Assembly (NCBI GenBank): GCA_030698645.1
Contig: JAUYMV010000181.1
Location: forward strand, 1-6,616
Origin: Mesorhizobium sp.
GTDB lineage: Bacteria; Pseudomonadota; Alphaproteobacteria; Rhizobiales; Rhizobiaceae
Direction of reading: 5' to 3'
Length of the DNA stretch: 6,616 nt
Positions 1 to 5,846 of the stretch are shown here, one piece after another. The position numbers and the translations under genes are program-made. Positions within the stretch are counted from its first letter, which is position 1. Each line of letters starts with the position of its first letter. The notes under the pieces were generated by a model. That model did no database searches, was not told where the DNA came from, and worked only from the letters and a program-made list of their open reading frames with translations.

Positions 1-63
1 GCGCGCATGCAGGAGGAGAAGTCCGGCGCCTCGGCGTCCGGCCCGGCTATCGTCTTCGAGTAG
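1..63 (+). CDS. C-terminal end of an unidentified protein (partial at left edge)
   Basis: Frame 1 from the left edge reads ARMQEEKSGASASGPAIVFE and stops at TAG (61-63). Nearly every codon ends in G or C, as in the clear genes of this window, and a GC hairpin follows the stop at once, so this is plausibly the tail of a real + strand gene. Twenty residues are too few to assign a family, and I recognise no diagnostic motif. It converges on the Crp/Fnr gene, with 39 bp between the two stop codons. The alternative is that this is a chance open frame in GC-rich DNA. Confidence 0.45.
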   Translation, partial: ARMQEEKSGASASGPAIVFE

Positions 64-82
64 GCGGGCGCGGACCGCCCGC
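64..82. terminator. GC hairpin between convergent genes, possible terminator
   Basis: GCGGGCG (64-70) and CGCCCGC (76-82) form a perfect 7-bp stem with a 5-nt loop. It begins directly after the TAG of the upstream fragment and lies about 20 bp beyond the stop of the Crp/Fnr gene on the other strand, so it could act in both directions. No T-run follows on either strand, so it is not a classical intrinsic terminator. The call rests on the stem and its position. Confidence 0.35.
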
Positions 83-102
83 GGGCGCGTGGAGCGCCGT
101 CG

Positions 103-771
103 CTAACCGGCGGTCGCGGCCTCCTCCAGCCATGCCTGATCCGCGATACGGATGGCGCCGCGCCGCGCCTCGACCACCTTGAGGTCGCGCCACACCCGCA
201 TCGTCTTGTTGACGGATTCGCGCGTCGTGCCGAGGAATTCGGCAAGCTCCGCCTGGGAAATCGCAATCCAGCCATCGCGCGTCGAGAGCAGGTCGGAGAG
301 AAACAGCAGCCGCTTGGCCATCCGCGCCTCCACCTTCAGCAGAACCTGGTCTCCGAACTCGCTGCTGACCCAGCGCAGCCGGGCGCAGAGCAGTCCGATG
401 ATCGCCTGGGCAAGCAGGGGGTTTCGCCCGATCCGCTCGTGCAGTTGCGTCCGGGTGATCGAGAAGAGTTCGCAATCCGTCAGGCAGGTCGCCGTCGCCG
501 TCCGCTTGCCCCCGTCCAGCGCCCCGATCTCGCCGACGATGCTGCGCGACGTTTCGATGTTGGCGACGAGCTTCCGCCCGCCGGCGGAATAGTGCGAGAT
601 CTCGACGCTGCCCGACACGACGCCGAACAGCCGCTCGGATGGATCGTCCTGCAGGAAGAGCGTCTTGCCGGCGTCGAACCGTTCCGCGACGCAGCCGGCG
701 AAGAGATCGTCGAACAGGGCTCCGGCGAGCTGGCCGACACGCGGTCGTGTTGGACGGGCGGACCTTTTCAT
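103..771 (-). CDS. Crp/Fnr-family transcriptional regulator
   Basis: A 222-aa DNA-binding regulator of normal family length. An N-terminal cyclic-nucleotide-binding-type beta-barrel spans about residues 20-110 and contains a phosphate-binding-cassette-like stretch GEIGALDGGKRTATA, with E81 and R90 aligning to the cAMP-contacting Glu and Arg of Crp (loop one residue shorter). A long dimerisation helix covers about 110-140. A C-terminal Crp-type winged HTH covers about 168-212, with recognition helix TTRESVNKTM. The few cysteines do not form an FNR-type Fe-S cluster, so oxygen sensing by that route is unlikely; the true ligand is unknown. I chose the ATG at 771 because GAGG lies 8 nt upstream. 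The frame stays open to a GTG at 846, which would add 25 residues but has no Shine-Dalgarno sequence. It is divergent from paaG and may regulate it or itself; that is inference from position. Confidence 0.9.
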   Translation of the reverse strand: MKRSARPTRPRVGQLAGALFDDLFAGCVAERFDAGKTLFLQDDPSERLFGVVSGSVEISHYSAGGRKLVANIETSRSIVGEIGALDGGKRTATATCLTDCELFSITRTQLHERIGRNPLLAQAIIGLLCARLRWVSSEFGDQVLLKVEARMAKRLLFLSDLLSTRDGWIAISQAELAEFLGTTRESVNKTMRVWRDLKVVEARRGAIRIADQAWLEEAATAG

Positions 772-778
772 CGGGGCA

Positions 779-783
779 TCCTC
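779..783 (-). promoter_or_regulatory. Ribosome binding site that decides the Crp/Fnr gene start
   Basis: On the - strand, GAGGA lies 7 nt before the ATG at 771. The alternative in-frame GTG at 846 is preceded by CCGGCTCTT, which has no Shine-Dalgarno match. This favours the 222-residue product over the 247-residue one. Confidence 0.6.
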
Positions 784-825
784 GGCTGCTTTTTCAGCTC
801 CACCATGCGGGAAATCGAAATTGAT

Positions 826-845
826 TGACAGGATACGCCGTGTCA
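826..845. promoter_or_regulatory. Inverted repeat TGACA-N10-TGTCA, candidate operator in the regulator/paaG divergent region
   Basis: TGACA (826-830) and TGTCA (841-845) are perfect inverted 5-mers with 10 bp between them. They lie 45 bp before the paaG ATG and 55 bp before the regulator ATG. A second GACA/TGTC pair, TGTC (868-871) and GACA (875-878), abuts the paaG ribosome binding site. The spacing does not fit the Crp consensus TGTGA-N6-TCACA or the FNR consensus TTGAT-N4-ATCAA, so the binding protein is unknown. TTGACA at 825-830 also equals a perfect -35 hexamer, but no good -10 follows at 16-18 bp. Confidence 0.3.
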
Positions 846-889
846 CAAGAGCCGGCCCACAATGGATTGTCTAGGACAGGGAAGCGCCG

Positions 890-1681
890 ATGGCCAGCGA
901 TGCAGTGCTCCACACAAGGCGTGACGGGTTTTCCGTCCTGACGCTGAACCGTCCCGAGCGGCTCAATGCCTTCAACGAGGCCCAGCACCTGTCGCTGCGC
1001 GCCGCGCTGTCGGAATGCGCAGCGGACGATGCCTGCCGCGCGGTGATCCTGACCGGCGCCGGCCGCGGCTTCTGCGCGGGGCAGGACCTCTCCGACCGCG
1101 ATCCGACATTGATGGGCGAGAACCCGGACCTCGGCCGCACGCTCGAGGTCTACTACAACCCGCTCATCCGTCAGTTGCGCAGCATCCCCAAGCCGGTGAT
1201 CTGCGCGGTGAACGGAGTGGCGGCCGGGGCGGGCGCCAACATCGCGCTTGGCTGCGACATCGTCATCGCGTCCCGCCAGGCGAGTTTCATCCAGGCCTTC
1301 GCCCGCATCGCCCTCATCCCGGACGCCGGCGGCACCTACTGGCTGACCCGCCATCTCGGCGAAGCGCGCGCCAAGGCCCTGGCGCTGACGGCCGAGCCGC
1401 TGCCGGCCGACAAGGCCGCCGAATGGGGCCTGATCTGGAAGGCGGTAGAGGCCGCCGATCTGATGCCGGAAGCCGAAAGGCTCGCCGCGCATTTCGCGAA
1501 CGGCCCGACGCACGCCTACGCGCTGACCAAGCAGGCGATCCAGGCCGCCTCGGTCAACGCGCTCGATGATCAGCTCGATCTGGAGCGTGAGCTGCAGCGC
1601 GAGGCGGGAACCTCGAACGACTACAAGGAAGGCGTCGCGGCGTTCCTGCAGAAGCGGCCGGCGGTGTTTCGCGGGAAGTAG
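890..1681 (+). CDS. paaG: PaaG-type enoyl-CoA hydratase/isomerase (1,2-epoxyphenylacetyl-CoA isomerase)
   Basis: A 263-aa crotonase-fold protein, essentially the length of E. coli PaaG, and from recall it aligns with that protein along its whole length. Shared blocks include LNRPERLNAFN (19-29), the oxyanion-hole segment LTGAGRGFCAGQDL (54-67), KPVICAVNGVAAGAGA (101-116), ALIPDAGGTYWL (141-152) with the catalytic-type Asp D145, and a C-terminal QLDLERELQREAG...DYKEGVAAFLQKR. In phenylacetate degradation PaaG converts ring-1,2-epoxyphenylacetyl-CoA to oxepin-CoA and also isomerises a later unsaturated intermediate; it is cytosolic. AGGGA (878-882) sits 7 nt before the ATG. No other paa gene is visible, so it may serve phenylacetate breakdown encoded elsewhere or a related unsaturated acyl-CoA. 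The crotonase family is certain; the PaaG role is likely. Confidence 0.88.
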   Translation: MASDAVLHTRRDGFSVLTLNRPERLNAFNEAQHLSLRAALSECAADDACRAVILTGAGRGFCAGQDLSDRDPTLMGENPDLGRTLEVYYNPLIRQLRSIPKPVICAVNGVAAGAGANIALGCDIVIASRQASFIQAFARIALIPDAGGTYWLTRHLGEARAKALALTAEPLPADKAAEWGLIWKAVEAADLMPEAERLAAHFANGPTHAYALTKQAIQAASVNALDDQLDLERELQREAGTSNDYKEGVAAFLQKRPAVFRGK

Positions 1682-1733
1682 GGTTGGGGCAAACGACCCG
1701 CGCTTCCGCCGCTTGCGATCCTCAATGCGAAGC

Positions 1734-1974
1734 ACCCCCACCCGACCCTTCGGGCCGACCTCCCCTCAAGGGGGAGGTAGAGCGTCGCGCCTGTCCGCCT
1801 CTTTGGTTCTTCTGGAAGCAGCAATCTGCTGCGTTCGTGGTTAGGAGGGAGTGGCGCGACGGCGGCGTCAACCTCCCCCTTTGAGGGGCTGAGCGGCCGG
1901 TTCGCGGAACGCGAACTCGTCATGCCAGTGGCATGACGAGAGGTCGCGAAGGCGCCGAAGGCGCGGGTGGGGGT
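1734..1974. repeat. Nested palindromic intergenic element (Hyphomicrobiales-type repeat)
   Basis: This element fills most of the gene-free stretch 1682-2013. ACCCCCACCCG (1734-1744) is exactly inverted at 1964-1974. Inside it, the ACCTCCCC/GGGGAGGT hairpin (1758-1778) is mirrored by ACCTCCCCCTTTGAGGGG (1871-1888), and CGTCGCGCC (1783-1791) by GGCGCGACG (1853-1861). Both arms also carry a CCTTCGG-type mini-hairpin. The left arm is compact (1734-1778, 45 bp). The right arm (1871-1974, 104 bp) holds the same blocks plus about 60 extra bp of palindromes (about 1890-1951). The centre has a hairpin, GCAGCA-atc-TGCTGC (1818-1832). Similar ACCCCCACCCG...CTCAAGGGGGAGG elements are familiar between genes in Rhizobiales genomes; that is recall, not a search. 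I see no open frame supported as a gene, and no clear target-site duplication. Confidence 0.7.
1916..1940. repeat. 25-bp perfect palindrome inside the intergenic element
   Basis: CTCGTCATGCCA (1916-1927) and TGGCATGACGAG (1929-1940) are exact inverse complements around a single central G (1928). As RNA it would fold into an 11-bp stem with an AGT loop. It directly follows a second hairpin, GTTCGCG-gaa-CGCGAAC (1900-1916), that shares its first base. It belongs to the extra segment of the right arm that is absent from the left arm. No T-run follows, so it is not an obvious terminator. Confidence 0.75.
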
Positions 1975-2013
1975 CGCGAGCGTCAGCGAGCCACAAGGAC
2001 TTGGCCGCCCCCT

Positions 2014-2466
2014 CTACCCCGCGCTCACCTTCTTGTTGAATTCCGAAAAGAACTGCCCCGCCAGCTTCTTCGAGGTCGACTGGATCAGCCGGCTGCCGAG
2101 CTGCGCGATCTTGCCGCCGACATCGGCTTTCGCCGTGTAGACCAGCAGCGTGGCGTCCGGGCCATCCTCCTTGAGCAGCACGTCGGCGCCGCCCTTGGCG
2201 AAGCCGGCGATGCCGCCCTTGCCCTCGCCGGCAATCGTGTAGGAGTGGGGCGGATTGAGGTTCTGAAGTTCGACCTCGCCGAGGAAGGTCGCCTTGATCG
2301 GCCCGATCTTCAGCACGACGGTCGCCGAGAGTTGCGTATCGGACGTCTTGTCCAGCGACTGGCAGCCCGGAATGCAGGCTTTCAGCATCTCGGCATCGTT
2401 CAGCGCCGCCCAGACCTTCGCGATCGGCGCCTCGATGCGCTCCTCGCCGCTCATGTCGACAGCCAT
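2014..2466 (-). CDS. CoxG-family (SRPBCC superfamily) protein
   Basis: A 150-aa protein of normal length for the carbon monoxide dehydrogenase subunit G family. Family hallmarks run along the whole chain: an N-terminal strand-helix start MSGEERIEAPIAKVWAALND (5-24), the CIPGCQSL block (31-38), a central FLGEVELQNLNPPHSYTIAG (61-80), the glycine-rich EGKGGIAGFAKGGADVLL (81-98), and a C-terminal helix DVGGKIAQLGSRLI...LAGQFFSEF (116-143). The fold is a START-like hydrophobic cavity. CoxG of CO oxidisers helps attach or mature the molybdenum hydroxylase. No coxL/M/S-type hydroxylase gene is present here, and there is no C-terminal membrane segment, so the partner is unknown. GGGAGG ends 7 nt before the ATG, which fixes the start. 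It is divergent from the dehydratase gene with a 146-bp gap. Family sure, role unsure. Confidence 0.87.
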   Translation of the reverse strand: MAVDMSGEERIEAPIAKVWAALNDAEMLKACIPGCQSLDKTSDTQLSATVVLKIGPIKATFLGEVELQNLNPPHSYTIAGEGKGGIAGFAKGGADVLLKEDGPDATLLVYTAKADVGGKIAQLGSRLIQSTSKKLAGQFFSEFNKKVSAG

Positions 2467-2581
2467 CGCGCAACCTCCCAGTTTGGATTTCCCACTGAAG
2501 TACTAGAGCCAGCCGCCATTGTCCATCGAACCATGTCGAGATGTCGCGCCGGCCGGGCTTGCGGGGGCAAATGCGATGACT

Positions 2582-2589
2582 TATCGATA
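2582..2589. promoter_or_regulatory. TATCGATA palindrome at a candidate dehydratase promoter
   Basis: TATCGATA is a perfect 8-bp palindrome 23 bp before the dehydratase ATG. A TTGCGG hexamer (2559-2564) lies 17 bp upstream of TATCGA (2582-2587), so the palindrome would coincide with a weak -10 box (3 of 6 consensus matches). The promoter call is speculative; the palindrome is directly visible. Confidence 0.22.
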
Positions 2590-2594
2590 GCACG

Positions 2595-2605
2595 GAAAGG
2601 GTGGA
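2595..2605 (+). promoter_or_regulatory. Shine-Dalgarno region that decides the dehydratase start
   Basis: The purine-rich GAAAGGGTGG run lies 7 nt before the ATG at 2613. The same run abuts or contains the alternative in-frame GTG at 2601, leaving no proper spacing for that start. From recall, related xylonate dehydratases begin with MS plus about ten residues before the RSR(E/D)WF block, matching the ATG start. Confidence 0.5.
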
Positions 2606-2612
2606 CACCTAT

Positions 2613-4415
2613 ATGTCAGACAAATCGCAAAACAAGAGATTGCGTTCGCGCGAGTGGTTCGACAATCCGGACAATCCGGGCATGACCGCGCTCTATCTGG
2701 AGCGCTATCTGAACTTCGGCCTGACCCGGGCCGAGCTGCAGTCCGGCAAGCCGCTGATCGGCATCGCCCAGACCGGCTCCGACCTGTCGCCCTGCAACCG
2801 CCACCATCTCGAACTGGCCAAGCGCGTCCGCGCCGGCATCGAGGCCGCCGGCGGCGTACCGTTCGAGTTTCCCTGCCACCCGATCCAGGAAACCGGCAAG
2901 CGCCCGACCGCCTCGCTCGACCGCAACCTCGCTTATCTCAGCCTCGTCGAGGTTCTCTACGGCTATCCGCTCGACGGCGTCGTGCTGACCATCGGCTGCG
3001 ACAAGACCACGCCGGCGCTCCTGATGGCCGCCGCGACCGTCAACATCCCGGCCATCGCGCTGTCCGTCGGCCCCATGCTGAATGGCTGGCACCGCGGCGA
3101 GCGCACGGGCTCCGGCACCATCGTCTGGAAATCCCGCGAGAAACTCGCCGCCGGCGAGATCGACTACGACCAGTTCATGGACATCGTCGCCTCCTCGGCG
3201 CCCTCGGTCGGCTACTGCAACACGATGGGCACCGCGACCACCATGAACAGCCTCGCCGAGGCGCTCGGCATGCAGCTGCCCGGCTCCGCCGCCATCCCCG
3301 CGCCCTACCGCGAGCGCGGCCAGATTTCCTACGAGACGGGCAAGCGCATCGTCGAGATGGTGCACGAGGACCTCAAGCCCTCCGACATCATGACGCGCGA
3401 GGCTTTCGAGAACGCCATCGTCGTCAATTCCGCCATCGGCGGCTCGACCAACGCGCCGATCCATCTGAACGCCATCGCCCGCCATCTCGGCATCCCGCTC
3501 GACAATGACGACTGGCAGAAGGTCGGCCACCACGTTCCGCTGCTCGTCAACCTGCAGCCGGCCGGCGAATATCTCGGCGAGGACTATCACCATGCCGGCG
3601 GCGTGCCGGCCGTGGTCGCCGAACTGATGAAGGCAGGCCTGCTACCGCATCCGGGCGCGCTCACCGTCAACGGCAGGACCATGGGCGACAATTGCGCCAA
3701 CGTCGAGAATCTCGACGAAAAGGTGATCCGCGCCGTCGCCGCGCCTCTGCTGTCCGATGCGGGGTTCCTCAACCTGAAGGGCAATCTGTTTGATTCGGCG
3801 ATCATGAAGACCAGCGTTATCTCGCCCGAGTTCCGCGCCCGCTACCTCTCCAATCCGCGCGATCCGGAGGCCTTCGAGGGCACGGCCCAGGTGTTCGACG
3901 GGCCGGAGGACTACCACGCCAACATCGACGACCCGGCGCTCGGCCTGACCGAGAACACCATCCTCTTCATGCGCGGGGCCGGGCCGGTCGGCTATCCGGG
4001 CGCCGCCGAAGTGGTCAACATGCAGCCGCCAGCCTACCTGCTGAAACAGGGCATCCACGCGCTGCCCTGCATCGGCGACGGCCGCCAGTCCGGCACCTCG
4101 GGCAGCCCGTCGATCCTCAATGCCTCGCCGGAAGCCGCCGTCGGCGGCGGCCTGGCGCTGCTGCGGAACGGCGACCGCGTCCGCATCGATCTGGTCAAAG
4201 GCACCGCCGACATTCTCGTCACCGACGACGAAATCGTCCGCCGCCGCGCCGAACTGCAGAATGCCGGCGGATACAAATATCCGAAGCACCAGACCCCTTG
4301 GCAGGAGATCCAGCGCGGCATGGTCGACCAGCTCGACAAGGGCATGGTGCTGAAGCCGGCCGTGAAATACCAGGACATCGCGCACACGAGCGGCATCCCG
4401 CGCGACAATCACTGA
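2613..4415 (+). CDS. IlvD/Edd-family sugar-acid dehydratase, D-xylonate dehydratase-like
   Basis: A 600-aa cytosolic Fe-S dehydratase, expected to remove water from an aldonate to give a 2-keto-3-deoxy acid. It resembles Caulobacter xylonate dehydratase and Rhizobium arabinonate dehydratase more than Ilv[27 protein letters not shown] near the start is typical of the pentonate group, and it ends [18 protein letters not shown], close to the Caulobacter C-terminus (from recall). Cluster cysteines are C61 (SPCNRHH), C129 (IGCDKTTP) and C202 ([12 protein letters not shown]), with the metal-binding lysine K131 beside the second. The catalytic loop [20 protein letters not shown] has S493 and T495. 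These fit a [2Fe-2S] plus Mg enzyme. No sugar transporter or dehydrogenase is adjacent, so the substrate (xylonate, arabinonate, gluconate or another) is unproven. It converges with otsA, 18 bp between stops. Automatic annotation could wrongly call it dihydroxy-acid dehydratase. Confidence 0.88.
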   Translation: MSDKSQNKRLRSREWFDNPDNPGMTALYLERYLNFGLTRAELQSGKPLIGIAQTGSDLSPCNRHHLELAKRVRAGIEAAGGVPFEFPCHPIQETGKRPTASLDRNLAYLSLVEVLYGYPLDGVVLTIGCDKTTPALLMAAATVNIPAIALSVGPMLNGWHRGERTGSGTIVWKSREKLAAGEIDYDQFMDIVASSAPSVGYCNTMGTATTMNSLAEALGMQLPGSAAIPAPYRERGQISYETGKRIVEMVHEDLKPSDIMTREAFENAIVVNSAIGGSTNAPIHLNAIARHLGIPLDNDDWQKVGHHVPLLVNLQPAGEYLGEDYHHAGGVPAVVAELMKAGLLPHPGALTVNGRTMGDNCANVENLDEKVIRAVAAPLLSDAGFLNLKGNLFDSAIMKTSVISPEFRARYLSNPRDPEAFEGTAQVFDGPEDYHANIDDPALGLTENTILFMRGAGPVGYPGAAEVVNMQPPAYLLKQGIHALPCIGDGRQSGTSGSPSILNASPEAAVGGGLALLRNGDRVRIDLVKGTADILVTDDEIVRRRAELQNAGGYKYPKHQTPWQEIQRGMVDQLDKGMVLKPAVKYQDIAHTSGIPRDNH

Positions 4416-4433
4416 TCGGGCATCGCCAGCCTG

Positions 4434-5846
4434 TCAGGCGGCGGGCCGGCGATCTTCTGCCTGTCGACGCGCCTCGGCGCCCGCGCCCAGCGCGTCGAGG
4501 AAGTCGCCGCACCAGCGTGAGATGTCGTGCTCCAGCAGATGCGTCATCATCCGCTGCCAGCGCTCCTTGCGCGATTCGAGCGACATCGACAGCGCCTGCG
4601 CGATCGCATTCGACACCGCGTCCAGATCGTAGGGATTGACCAGCAGCGCCCCGTTCATCTCGCGCGCCGCGCCCGCGAAGCGCGACAGCACCAGCACGCC
4701 CGGATTCTCCGGGTCCTGCGCCGCGACATATTCCTTGGCGACCAGATTCATCCCGTCGCGCATCGGCGTCACCAGCCCGACGCGCCCCAGCCGGTAGATG
4801 CCGGCCAGCACACTTTGCGAGATCGACCGGTTGACATAGCGGATCGGCACCCAGTCGAGCGAGCCGAGCGCGCCGTTGACCCGTCCCGCGAGCTCGGCGA
4901 CTTCGCGCTGGATCTGCGCATAGTTCAGCACGTCGGAACGCGATTTCGGCGTGATCTGCAGCAGCGTCGCCCGGCCGCGATAGGCGGGATTGGTGTCGAT
5001 GAAGCGTTCGAAGGCCTCGATGCGCTGCGGAATGCCCTTCGAATAGTCGAGCCGGTCGACGCCGACGATCAGGTCGCGGTCGACGAAACTCTTGGCGATC
5101 CGGTCGAGCTCCGACGTCCGGATCGCCTTCTTCGCCTGCGCCGCGAAGGCCGCCGTATCGATGCCGATCGGAAACACCCCGACCCGGAAGCGCCGTCCAT
5201 AGGCTTCGCACCAGCCGTCCGACAGCGCCTTGCCGATGCCCTCGCGCACCAGGCAGTGGGCGAAATTGTCGGCGTCGAACTGGGTCTGGAAGCCGACGAC
5301 ATCATACGAGGCAAGCCCGCGCAGGATGGTCTCGTGCACCGGCAGCGCGAAGAACACGTCCGGCGGCGGCCAGGGGATGTGCAGGAAGAAGCCGAGCCGG
5401 TTCTTGACCCCCATCTGGCGCAGCTCCGCCGCCATCGGGATCATGTGATAGTCGTGCACCCAGACCAGATCGTCGGGCTCGATCATCGGCGCCAGCTGGT
5501 GCGCGAAGAAACGGTTGACGCGGAAATAGCCCGCCATGTCCTTGCGGGCATAGTCGGTCAGGTCGAGCCGATAATGGCAGAGCGGCCAGAGCACACTGTT
5601 GGCAAAGCCCGCATAGTATTCGTCGATGTCCTTGCGGCTGAGATCGGTCAGCGCATAGGCGATCTTGCCCTCCTGGCGAAACTCCGGTGGCCCCGGCTCA
5701 TGCGCGCCGCTCGACTTGCCAGACCAGCCGAGCCACAGGCCGCCGTTCTTCTGCAGCGCCGCAAGGAGCGCGACCGCGAGCCCGCCCGCCTGCTGGCCCT
5801 TGCCGGCGGCCGGAACCCGGTTCGAGACGACCACAAGCCTGCTCAC
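4434..5846 (-). CDS. otsA: Trehalose-6-phosphate synthase (UDP-forming), OtsA
   Basis: A 470-aa GT20 glycosyltransferase that joins UDP-glucose and glucose 6-phosphate to give trehalose 6-phosphate; it is cytosolic. All the expected active-site blocks are present: SRLVVVSNRVP (2-12) with R10, AGGLAVAL (20-27), the LWLGWSG tryptophan (W41), VLWPLCHYR (85-93) with W87, VWVHDYHMIP (128-137) with D132, LHIPWPPPD (155-163) with H156, GVDRLDYSKGI (262-272) with R265 and K270, and MRDGMNLVAKEYV (362-374) with D364 and E372. These align with E. coli OtsA positions shifted by 2-3. The GTG start has GGGAGG 7 nt upstream and gives the MSRLVVVSNR beginning typical of the family. The frame stays open further upstream but overlaps the GH15 gene, so that extension is rejected. 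Start and upstream stop share GTGA, a translational-coupling arrangement. No otsB is in the window. Confidence 0.95.
   Translation of the reverse strand: MSRLVVVSNRVPAAGKGQQAGGLAVALLAALQKNGGLWLGWSGKSSGAHEPGPPEFRQEGKIAYALTDLSRKDIDEYYAGFANSVLWPLCHYRLDLTDYARKDMAGYFRVNRFFAHQLAPMIEPDDLVWVHDYHMIPMAAELRQMGVKNRLGFFLHIPWPPPDVFFALPVHETILRGLASYDVVGFQTQFDADNFAHCLVREGIGKALSDGWCEAYGRRFRVGVFPIGIDTAAFAAQAKKAIRTSELDRIAKSFVDRDLIVGVDRLDYSKGIPQRIEAFERFIDTNPAYRGRATLLQITPKSRSDVLNYAQIQREVAELAGRVNGALGSLDWVPIRYVNRSISQSVLAGIYRLGRVGLVTPMRDGMNLVAKEYVAAQDPENPGVLVLSRFAGAAREMNGALLVNPYDLDAVSNAIAQALSMSLESRKERWQRMMTHLLEHDISRWCGDFLDALGAGAEARRQAEDRRPAA

Noticed and set aside
825..863. Sigma-70 promoter for paaG using TTGACA at 825-830
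   Set aside because: The -35 hexamer is perfect, but the 16-18 bp spacing gives no acceptable -10. The nearest TATAAT-like hexamer (CACAAT, 858-863) is 27 bp away.
794..1741. A 315-codon open frame on the - strand opposite paaG
   Set aside because: Low-complexity Arg/Gly/Ala-rich translation with no recognisable domain, fully opposite a well-supported crotonase gene.
1734..1974. CRISPR array, or insertion sequence with a transposase
   Set aside because: The repeats are inverted and nested, not regularly spaced direct repeats with unique spacers, and no transposase reading frame lies inside.
1933..2685. A 250-codon + strand open frame across the repeat, the CoxG gene and the dehydratase start
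   Set aside because: It begins inside the palindromic element, runs antisense to CoxG and out of frame into the dehydratase; its composition is non-protein-like.
2616..3593. A 325-codon open frame on the - strand opposite the dehydratase
   Set aside because: Same antisense-shadow pattern; no motif, and it would start and stop within a clear IlvD/Edd gene.
4422..4453. Possible bidirectional terminator between the dehydratase and otsA (ATCGCC...GGCGAT, inner GCCTG-T-CAGGC)
   Set aside because: The outer stem is only 6 bp around a 20-nt loop, it extends into otsA coding sequence, and there is no T-run on either strand. The inner 11-bp palindrome is too short to call.
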